From contig JBILVQ010000111.1 in the NCBI GenBank assembly GCA_044370375.1, forward strand, positions 1 through 9,977: a stretch of 9,977 nt of DNA. Reading direction: 5' to 3'. Positions 1-5,897 of this stretch are shown piece by piece. Position numbers and translations under genes: made by a program. The DNA is from JBILVQ01 sp044370375. Its GTDB lineage: Bacteria > Bacteroidota > Bacteroidia > UBA4408. Positions within the stretch are counted from its first letter, which is position 1, and each line of letters opens with the position of its first letter. Below the pieces are notes generated by a model. The model saw only the letters and a list, made by a program, of their open reading frames with translations, did not search any database and had not been told where the DNA came from.

Positions 1-834
1 CATATAATCAGGCACTGATTCTTGGTTATTCTCATCGTAACCGGTTACCAATAATTTTTTCTGGGTTGCATTATTGGGTGTAGAAATAAAAGAATACTCC
101 AGACCAACTTTTTGCAGGAGATTTTTCGAAACATACTGTGCGAAAGAAATTCCGCTTACTTTTTCTACCACCGAAGCAAGAATGCAATAATTGGTATTGC
201 AGTAATTAAACTTTTTATCGGGTTCAAAATACAATTGAGGCTTGTGTTTAGAAAGAAGCTCCATCAATTTGGCATTGGTCAGTTGCTTATCTTTTTCAGC
301 ATAATATTCCTCAGAAAAATAAACATAGTTGGGCAATCCTGAACGATGGGAAAGCAGTAATTGCAGCGTAATGTTTTTGTAAGGAAAATCTGGAAAAAAC
401 TTAGAGACAGGGTCTTGAAGACTTAATTTTCCTTGTTCATACAATTGCAGGATGCTGATAGCGGTGAATTGCTTTGAAACGGAGGCTAATTGAAAAACCG
501 AGAAAGGGGTTAAAGAGTCTTTGGTTTTAAAATTGGCATAACCAAAGGCTTTACGGTAAATCACCTCACCATTATCAACTACCAGAACAGTGCCATTAAA
601 TTCATTCTTTTTATGAATGAGGGTAAAAAAGGAATCAACGAGGTTGGTTCTTGGTGAAGATGCAACATTTTCAAGATTTTTTAAAAATGGCAAAGTAGAA
701 TCAACCTGCGCCTGCGGTTGAATAAGAATGGCCCTTCCCTTTTTTTCCTCACAGGAAGAAAAAAACAGGGTTAGTGGAAGCAGCAATAATAATAGTGCTG
801 AACCTGCCGATCGAAAATAAAGGTTATTTTTCAT
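1..834 (-). CDS. Serine hydrolase lipoprotein, class C beta-lactamase/PBP-like (C-terminus cut by window edge)
   Basis: The visible 278 residues begin with a hydrophobic segment (about 12-25) ending in a lipobox-like LFFSSC, so Cys28 is the probable lipidated residue and the protein is expected on the envelope. The beta-lactamase-like fold (Pfam Beta-lactamase, AmpC/EstB/D,D-peptidase group) is shown by S118-V-S-K121, the SxxK motif carrying the nucleophile in FQLASVSKQFTA, by the LLSHRSGLPNY segment after it (about 160-170), and by Y211-C-N213, matching the YxN motif. The third motif (KTG/HxG) and the stop lie beyond the left edge. Family members cleave or transfer D-Ala peptides, esters or beta-lactams, and the substrate cannot be read from sequence. 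The start is the ATG at 834, 4 bases after the upstream stop, with no Shine-Dalgarno. It is the last visible gene of a packed set with the HTH-like and thioredoxin genes. Confidence 0.88.
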   Translation of the reverse strand, partial: MKNNLYFRSAGSALLLLLLPLTLFFSSCEEKKGRAILIQPQAQVDSTLPFLKNLENVASSPRTNLVDSFFTLIHKKNEFNGTVLVVDNGEVIYRKAFGYANFKTKDSLTPFSVFQLASVSKQFTAISILQLYEQGKLSLQDPVSKFFPDFPYKNITLQLLLSHRSGLPNYVYFSEEYYAEKDKQLTNAKLMELLSKHKPQLYFEPDKKFNYCNTNYCILASVVEKVSGISFAQYVSKNLLQKVGLEYSFISTPNNATQKKLLVTGYDENNQESVPDYM

Positions 835-838
835 GGCA

Positions 839-1195
839 TTACTGTTCATTATAGGTGGTTTTGCAGAGCAGTAGTAACTCCTTTAATTCCTCCACCTGTT
901 TTTTTAACTTATTGTTTTCAACCAAAAGGTTATCAATTTCGGTGCGGGTTTCCCGATTGATGTAATGGTTAATTTGACCGGCTTCCAGATCATAAATGGT
1001 AGCATCCTGAAACAAGGAATAGAGCGGAATTCTTAATTCTTTGCTTAGGGTTTCGAGGGTACGCAATTCAATATTCCGGTTATCGAGGACCTGCATTAAT
1101 ACAGGAATCGGCATTCCGATTCTTTTCTCAATCAGTTCCTCATCAAACATTCCTGTTTGAAAGGCCTCGGCAACTCTGGTTTTTATCTTGTTCAT
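839..1195 (-). CDS. Small HTH-like (XRE-type) protein with C-terminal coiled coil
   Basis: This is a 118-residue protein with no signal peptide, so probably cytoplasmic. Residues about 5-62 look like a degenerate lambda-repressor/XRE helix-turn-helix: helices around 18-26 and 30-38, then IELRTLETLSKELRIPLYSL (42-61), which resembles the closing helices of HTH_3 domains. Residues about 82-110 form a heptad-like leucine/isoleucine pattern (I87, L90/L91, L97, V101, L104, L108), predicting a coiled coil and probable dimerisation. A single Cys111 lies near the end. Its ATG overlaps the thioredoxin stop as ATGA, and its own TAA is 4 bases before the hydrolase start, so the three genes are probably translated together. 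DNA binding and target are inferred. The usual strongly conserved XRE recognition helix is not obvious, so it could instead be a coiled-coil adaptor. Confidence 0.75.
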   Translation of the reverse strand: MNKIKTRVAEAFQTGMFDEELIEKRIGMPIPVLMQVLDNRNIELRTLETLSKELRIPLYSLFQDATIYDLEAGQINHYINRETRTEIDNLLVENNKLKKQVEELKELLLLCKTTYNEQ

Positions 1196-1794
1196 TCCCC
1201 CCCCATTTTTATTTGACCCCTAAAAGTGGTCTGAAAGTTTTCCCAAGATACAGATTTATAATGATCCTCACCATAGAATACCAAAATTTTTTCCAACACA
1301 TCAGCAGAAAGAAATCCGGGTACCGGGGAAAGGATTCCATAGGCACCATCCATAAAAACGGTGGTGGGGTAAGACATTTTGCCATTCAACAAAGAAACGG
1401 CTAATGTATTGGGAGCCTTTGGTTTAGCATCGGCTGTAAAGATTTGATCCCTGAACCGAATGGTATCTTTGGTTTCTGCATTCAGTTTAACAGCATAGAA
1501 ATACTTCGACATTAATTGTTTAATAACAGGGTGTTGAAAAGTTGATGCATCCATTTTTTTACACCATCCGCACCAATCAGTATAAACATCAATGAAGATT
1601 TTTTTGGGCATAACATCATTCTGCGCCACAGCCTCTTCAAAACTTAACCAATGAATTTTTTCGGCTCCCGAAGTGGTCGTGTTTTCGGGCACTTTTGTTC
1701 CGGCAACCGTGGCTTTGCCTCCATCGGCAGGACCTTCAGTGACCTGAACCAGGGCTAAACTCAACCAGATAAGAATCGATGCAGGAGCTATCAT
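1192..1794 (-). CDS. Secreted thioredoxin-fold protein with WCGWC active site
   Basis: The 200-residue product starts with a hydrophobic stretch (about 4-18) that looks like a signal peptide or anchor, although it has no Lys/Arg before the core. A Gly/Thr/Ser-rich linker (about 20-45) follows, then a thioredoxin fold (about 46-175). The redox motif is W74-C75-G-W-C78-K in IFIDVYTDWCGWCKKMD, and Y142-P143-T is the expected cis-proline loop. This matches the envelope thioredoxin-like proteins common in Bacteroidota, which act in disulfide exchange outside the cytoplasm; partners are unknown. The start at 1794 is fixed by an in-frame TAA four codons upstream. The last codons run through eight consecutive G (1197-1204) and the stop overlaps the next ATG. 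A CGWC centre fits reductase or isomerase activity, but direction cannot be told from sequence. Confidence 0.88.
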   Translation of the reverse strand: MIAPASILIWLSLALVQVTEGPADGGKATVAGTKVPENTTTSGAEKIHWLSFEEAVAQNDVMPKKIFIDVYTDWCGWCKKMDASTFQHPVIKQLMSKYFYAVKLNAETKDTIRFRDQIFTADAKPKAPNTLAVSLLNGKMSYPTTVFMDGAYGILSPVPGFLSADVLEKILVFYGEDHYKSVSWENFQTTFRGQIKMGGE

Positions 1795-1821
1795 TTCGCA
1801 GGGTTATGACTTGTCTAACGA

Positions 1822-1854
1822 CCAAGATACAAAAAAAATTGCAATTCCCTGCAA
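1822..1854 (-). promoter_or_regulatory. Possible Bacteroidota-type promoter for the thioredoxin set
   Basis: On the minus strand a TTG (1854-1852) is followed after 22 bases by TATCTTGG (1829-1822). This is one mismatch from the TAnnTTTG -7 element, and the spacing fits the TTG-N17-23-TAnnTTTG pattern known for Flavobacterium. The ATG is 27 bases further on. The element overlaps the hairpin assigned below as a terminator, so one of the two readings may be wrong. Confidence 0.3.
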
Positions 1855-1857
1855 TTT
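1831..1857 (-). terminator. Probable intrinsic terminator after mltG
   Basis: Read on the minus strand, AAATTGCA (1857-1850), a 6-base loop GGGAAT and TGCAATTT (1843-1836) form a perfect 8-bp stem followed directly by more T, giving an uninterrupted run of eight T (1838-1831). The position, about 20 bases after the mltG stop, suits a rho-independent terminator. The stem has only two G-C pairs, so it may be leaky and allow read-through into the thioredoxin gene. Confidence 0.5.
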
Positions 1858-1886
1858 CGCTTGTTAACAAGTCCTACTAGCGAAAT
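1854..1886. repeat. Nested inverted repeats around the mltG stop
   Basis: ATTTCGC (1854-1860) and GCGAAAT (1880-1886) are perfect inverted arms 19 bases apart. Between and touching them is a perfect 12-base palindrome, CTTGTTAACAAG (1860-1871). In the minus-strand RNA the inner arm shares AAAU with the upstream arm of the terminator hairpin, so the two stems compete. The palindrome could also be an operator for the downstream thioredoxin gene. Both functions are inference. Confidence 0.45.
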
Positions 1887-2959
1887 ATCTTCCTATTATT
1901 CAGTGCCTTACGAAATTTAGCGGCATTTTTGTCATGCTCGGCAAGATTAGCTGCAAAGGCATGCTTGCCCGAAAAATCTGCATGGGCACAAAAATACAGG
2001 TAATTATGTTTATCGGCCTTGAGCACAGCATCAATGGCATCCCTTGCCGGCAATGCGATTGGTCCGGGTGGGAGTCCGGCATACAAATACGTGTTGTAAG
2101 GAGAATCGTAACTCAAGTGTTCCTTTAGTACTCTTCGGATAGAGAAATCACCAACCGCAAATACCACCGTTGGGTCGGCCTGCAATCGCATTCCTTTGCG
2201 CAAACGGTTTAAATAAACACCGGCAATGATAGGTCTTTCGGGCTTATAATTACTTTCCTGCTGCACAATGCTTGCCAGGGTGGCTACTTCTCCCCTGCTT
2301 AAATTCAAAACCGAGGCACTTTTCTTCCTCTCTGCGTTCCAGAATTTTTCATAGTAGCTTCCAATTCTTGATAAAAAATCTTTGGCGGTGGTATTCCAAT
2401 AAAAATCATAGGAATCTGGAATAAAAAAGGCCAAGGCATTCTTTCTGTTAAGGCCAAAGGGCTTCAAAAAAACCTCATCCTGCAACAAATTCATTAAGGC
2501 AAGGCTATCACACTCCAGCTGTGCACCAATTCTTCCTACTAACTCAGGCAGTGTTCGGGCATTGGAAATTACCAATCGAACAGGTTCTTGAAGTCCGCCC
2601 CGCAGCATGTTCACCAAATGGTTGTTGCTCATGCCTTTGGTAATCCTGTATCTTCCGGGTCGGATTTTATCAGGATAACCTTTTTGCATGGCCAGCCATT
2701 TAAAAGAGGACTCATCCCTGAGAATTCCTTCCTGTTTTAAATTCATGAGCACATCGTCAAAACTATCTCCGGTATGCACGAAAAAAAAGCGATAATTCTT
2801 TTCACCTAAATGAACATTGTTATAGTAAATTCCCTTGTAGGCATACCATGCTGCTGAACCAACCCCTAATAAAATCAAAGCCAGGAAGGCCCACAAAACT
2901 TTTTTGGCAAAGCCGGATCCGGATTTTTTCTTGCTTTTAGCGGTCTTCTTAGCGGTCAT
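1877..2959 (-). CDS. mltG: Endolytic murein transglycosylase MltG (YceG family)
   Basis: MltG is an inner-membrane lytic transglycosylase that cuts nascent glycan strands and is thought to end their polymerisation. The 360-residue protein has a Lys-rich cytoplasmic tail (1-20), one membrane segment (about 21-41), a LysM-like/linker region (about 55-120) and the YceG catalytic domain (about 125-355). LASIVQQES (228-236) contains E235, aligned with the catalytic Glu of the family. The neighbouring signature NRLRKGMRLQADPTVVFA (251-268) and the loop SPYNTYLYAGLPPGPIALP (286-304) are strongly conserved in MltG. Length is normal for the phylum. The ATG at 2959 lies 6 bases after the cytochrome stop, without a clear Shine-Dalgarno, which indicates co-transcription. 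It ends at TAG 1877-1879 before a hairpin/T-run. Confidence 0.96.
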   Translation of the reverse strand: MTAKKTAKSKKKSGSGFAKKVLWAFLALILLGVGSAAWYAYKGIYYNNVHLGEKNYRFFFVHTGDSFDDVLMNLKQEGILRDESSFKWLAMQKGYPDKIRPGRYRITKGMSNNHLVNMLRGGLQEPVRLVISNARTLPELVGRIGAQLECDSLALMNLLQDEVFLKPFGLNRKNALAFFIPDSYDFYWNTTAKDFLSRIGSYYEKFWNAERKKSASVLNLSRGEVATLASIVQQESNYKPERPIIAGVYLNRLRKGMRLQADPTVVFAVGDFSIRRVLKEHLSYDSPYNTYLYAGLPPGPIALPARDAIDAVLKADKHNYLYFCAHADFSGKHAFAANLAEHDKNAAKFRKALNNRKIFR

Positions 2960-2965
2960 AGCAGA

Positions 2966-4972
2966 TTATTCTTGTAAACTTTGCAGGGCCTTTTGTGCCT
3001 TTTGATTTTTCGGGAACCTTTTTTGAAAACGCTTCAGCAATTGTATGGCTTCTGCTTTGCGGTTCATTTGTAAGAGAAGCGTAGCCTTATTGAAAACAGC
3101 CAACTCATAATCCGGATCCAATTGTAAAGATTTGTTCAGCAACTGCATGGCCTCGGTATAGTTTCCTTTGTTCATGGAAAGATATCCCAAATTGGAAAAT
3201 GCAGGAGAAAAATAGGGATGGTCTTTTATGATCTGCCGATAAATTTTCTCTGCCTGATCTTGTTTGTTCAATTGCATTAAGGAGGCAGCTTTTTTGTTCA
3301 AAAATTCAGCCTGCAAGGGAGCAAGATAAACAGCTTTATCGAAAAAACTAAAGGCCTCTTGCGGTTTGCCGGAAAGATAGTAGGCTTCACCTATTCTGTA
3401 ACAAGTCCATGCATCCTTGTTATCGGCACTACTGCGCACCAATTGTTGCAATATTTTTTCTGAACCAAAACGGGCTACGGTTTGCAAAATGGCAGCAACA
3501 TCGTTCTTTAAATGATGATAACGGATTTCGAGTGACAAAATTTGTGAAGACCTGTTTGCTTTCAACAATTGAAGGTATTGCCTGGCCGAATCCAACAAAT
3601 AAGGCTGTCGGTCGAATTTTTCGAATTGATTAAGGAAAGCTTCGAGTCTAACCATTGCAGAAGGATTCTTTTCATTAACTGCCATCAAGCCCACAAACTT
3701 TTTCACCTGCTCAATTTTTTGAACAGAAACAGGCTTCCTGATAAAGTGATCATGAATGCTAACATGCGGAATGTCAACCGAACCGGAAGAAGGCATGTGA
3801 CAGGCCACACAATTGTTATTCAAGGATTTTCTTTTTTGTGGTGTTTCGCTGCATGGTTCTTTTCCTGATTCAACAACATGGCAGTTCATGCAGGCCTTGT
3901 TGAATATTTCTGATCCGGTTTCCTTAACACTCACATGTGGATTATGGCAGGTGATGCAGGTAAGCGTAGCAGCCGATCCGGTTTTATTTTCTTTCCCTTT
4001 GTTGGAGGCAATAAAGCAGGCACTCATTTTTAATCGGTCGGCATGCGATGCCATGATAAAACTCTCTTCATCGTTTTGATAACGGGGAAGAAAAACGGTC
4101 ATTACCTCCGACAATTTCATGCCGGGCTTAAAGTCGAAAAAAGAATGATTTTCTTTTAATACTGCATTGCCTTGCAAATGACAACGTTGACAAATGTCAA
4201 ATTGCAAATCAATGGGAAGTTTGGCAGGGTTCACAATTGAATAGTCGATAAATTTTGAGGTATCGATAATAATGCCTGATTTCTTTTGTTGCACGTGAAT
4301 GGAGCCTGGTCCGTGGCAACGCTCGCAGGAAATTCCTCCGGGAATATTCGAAAACTTGTTCTCTGAGCCAACCTCAAACTGTGGCAATGCGTTGTGGCAG
4401 CTCATGCATTCTAGTCCTATTTTTCTCGAAAAACGCGTATTGGCGCCCATTTCAAAACCCGGTGGTAAATCCCATTGTTGTTTTTGTGCATACCAGGTTA
4501 AGGGAGCCTGAAACAAAAAGCCACCCGACAAAAATAAATGACTGTTGGTATGCTGTCCGGAGCCCACCACATAATCAATTCGTTGAGAAAAACGGTGAAT
4601 GGTATCCTTGCCATCGAGCCGATACTCAAGAATTTTTAAGGTATCGGCATGCCAATAGGGCTTGTAATACAAATCAAGATCGCGGTCATAAACGGCCTGG
4701 TGTCCTGAAAATTTAGCAGCACTTTTTTGCTGAGTGGCCGGGCCAAAAGACATACCCATTCCAGTATGCAAAAAAGTTTCGTGCTTGTTGCCATGACATT
4801 GGGCGCAAGTCTCCATGCCAACATAACGAGCCGAGTCGGCAAGATTTAAATAAGTATTGCTTACAATCTTATCCGCGTTTTTTACCTTTTGCTCATCATT
4901 GCAGGAAAAAAATGCAATCAAAAACAAAGACAGCACCAATGCCGCAAGGATGATGGTGGATGAGTTCCGCAT
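2966..4972 (-). CDS. Heptaheme c-type cytochrome lipoprotein with C-terminal TPR repeats
   Basis: The 668-residue protein starts with a hydrophobic segment (about 6-21) and lipobox FFSC, with Cys24 the probable lipid anchor, so the hemes lie outside the cytoplasm. Seven CXXCH sites are visible: C56-H60, C189-H193, C216-H220, C261-H265, C339-H343, C361-H365 and C388-H392. Between the first two, VVGSGQHTNSHLF and a later LPPGFE resemble the conserved core of multiheme cytochrome c554-like/TPR proteins seen in several phyla. IPHVSIHDHFIRKP (401-414) supplies His that could be distal ligands. Four TPRs occupy about 520-654, suggesting a protein partner. Electron transfer is implied by the hemes, but donor, acceptor and substrate are unknown. 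Its ATG directly abuts the prmC TAA (no spacer), and mltG follows after 6 bases. No cytochrome maturation gene is in the window. Confidence 0.93.
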   Translation of the reverse strand: MRNSSTIILAALVLSLFLIAFFSCNDEQKVKNADKIVSNTYLNLADSARYVGMETCAQCHGNKHETFLHTGMGMSFGPATQQKSAAKFSGHQAVYDRDLDLYYKPYWHADTLKILEYRLDGKDTIHRFSQRIDYVVGSGQHTNSHLFLSGGFLFQAPLTWYAQKQQWDLPPGFEMGANTRFSRKIGLECMSCHNALPQFEVGSENKFSNIPGGISCERCHGPGSIHVQQKKSGIIIDTSKFIDYSIVNPAKLPIDLQFDICQRCHLQGNAVLKENHSFFDFKPGMKLSEVMTVFLPRYQNDEESFIMASHADRLKMSACFIASNKGKENKTGSAATLTCITCHNPHVSVKETGSEIFNKACMNCHVVESGKEPCSETPQKRKSLNNNCVACHMPSSGSVDIPHVSIHDHFIRKPVSVQKIEQVKKFVGLMAVNEKNPSAMVRLEAFLNQFEKFDRQPYLLDSARQYLQLLKANRSSQILSLEIRYHHLKNDVAAILQTVARFGSEKILQQLVRSSADNKDAWTCYRIGEAYYLSGKPQEAFSFFDKAVYLAPLQAEFLNKKAASLMQLNKQDQAEKIYRQIIKDHPYFSPAFSNLGYLSMNKGNYTEAMQLLNKSLQLDPDYELAVFNKATLLLQMNRKAEAIQLLKRFQKRFPKNQKAQKALQSLQE

Positions 4973-5824
4973 TTATATAAAAACCACTTTCAACATTCTT
5001 TGTTTTCCTGAGAGGTCTTGCGACAAAAATGCACTAAAAATTTCTTTCTCTTCAATCCATCGCATTAAATCACTTGCCGTTCTTTCATGCAACTCAAAAT
5101 AAAGAGCTCCTGAGGGCTTTAACAGTTCCGGGGCTAAATTCAAAATGCGTTTATAGAACAGCAAAGGATCATCATTGGGGACAAATAGGGCAAGATGCGG
5201 CTCGAAATGCAATACCGTTTTGCTCATTGAAGACTGATCGGACAGAGGAACATAAGGAGGATTGGAAACGATAATATCGTAAGCAGGGCCATTGTCGGGT
5301 ACTTCAAGCAGAATATCCTTCTTAAAAAAGTTAACTTCGAGTTGGTTGGCCAAGGCATTTTTCTTTGCCGTTTGAAGGGCTGTGGAAGAAATATCAAGGG
5401 CATCCACCTTGGCCGATGAAAAAAAACTCTTCAAGGCCAGAGCAATGCAACCACTTCCGGTACATATATCAAGCAAAGAGAGATTGGCTTGGGATGCATA
5501 ATCATTCCTGATCCATTGCACCAATTCTTCCGTTTCGGGCCGTGGAATCAGGACTTCGGGTCCGACAAAAAGATTAAGATGAAAAAAAACGGCACGACCG
5601 GTAATGTACTGATAGGGTTTTGCCTCCTTGAGCGAAGAAAGCACCGGGCTTAAAACCTGCCTTTGGCTATCACTTAAAACTGCATTGGGTTCGGTGCGTT
5701 GCTTCCAAGCATTAATTTGCAAAAAATCATGCAAGGCGCGGTCGAAAAGCAATTGAGCCTCCTGCTCCGAATAAACTGAACGCAGTTCATCTTTCCAGTA
5801 ATTAAGGTATTCGATTAAAATCAT
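4973..5824 (-). CDS. prmC: Peptide chain release factor N5-glutamine methyltransferase PrmC (HemK)
   Basis: PrmC methylates the Gln of the GGQ motif in release factors RF1 and RF2, using S-adenosylmethionine, in the cytoplasm. From the ATG at 5824 the product is 283 residues, the usual PrmC length. It has a helical N-terminal domain (1-75) that binds the release factor, the signature VLIPRPETEELV (91-102), the SAM loop DICTGSGCIALAL (119-131), the acidic LDIS (143-146) and the catalytic NPPY (188-191). The frame stays open to 5932, but that extension has no family similarity and would cover the start of the divergent rlmI gene, so the shorter start was chosen. It is the first gene of a minus-strand operon; the cytochrome ATG touches its stop codon. 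Confidence 0.96.
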   Translation of the reverse strand: MILIEYLNYWKDELRSVYSEQEAQLLFDRALHDFLQINAWKQRTEPNAVLSDSQRQVLSPVLSSLKEAKPYQYITGRAVFFHLNLFVGPEVLIPRPETEELVQWIRNDYASQANLSLLDICTGSGCIALALKSFFSSAKVDALDISSTALQTAKKNALANQLEVNFFKKDILLEVPDNGPAYDIIVSNPPYVPLSDQSSMSKTVLHFEPHLALFVPNDDPLLFYKRILNLAPELLKPSGALYFELHERTASDLMRWIEEKEIFSAFLSQDLSGKQRMLKVVFI

Positions 5825-5897
5825 TCTTTTGCAAAGGGCTAAAATACTGCTTAAATTAGTAATTTGGCGCAATTTAATTTGCAAACCAAAACAATCC
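5825..5897. promoter_or_regulatory. Divergent spacer with probable promoters for prmC and rlmI
   Basis: The 73 AT-rich bases between two divergent starts must hold both promoters unless distant ones are used. Rightward, TTG (5829-5831), 20 bases and TAAATTAG (5852-5859) is one mismatch from the Bacteroidota -7 element TAnnTTTG. Leftward, a TTG, 23 bases and TATTTTAG (5846-5839) is also one mismatch off, leaving a very short leader for prmC. An imperfect palindrome, GCAATTTAATTTGC, lies at 5869-5882. The motif assignments are weak because AT-rich DNA gives such matches by chance. Confidence 0.4.

Noticed and set aside
112..342. A plus-strand frame of 76 codons antisense to the hydrolase
   Set aside because: The minus-strand frame carries the SxxK and YxN motifs; the plus frame has no family features.
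1..834. Calling the SxxK lipoprotein an antibiotic-resistance beta-lactamase
   Set aside because: The family includes many esterases and peptidases, and the third active-site motif is outside the window.
1197..1204. The G run as a Shine-Dalgarno for the HTH-like gene
   Set aside because: It ends only one base before the ATG, too close for normal ribosome placement, and this phylum rarely uses such sites.
3409..4716. Several plus-strand open frames of 70-111 codons opposite the cytochrome gene
   Set aside because: They lie antisense to a clear coding gene, have no recognisable family and no start context, and reflect its codon bias.
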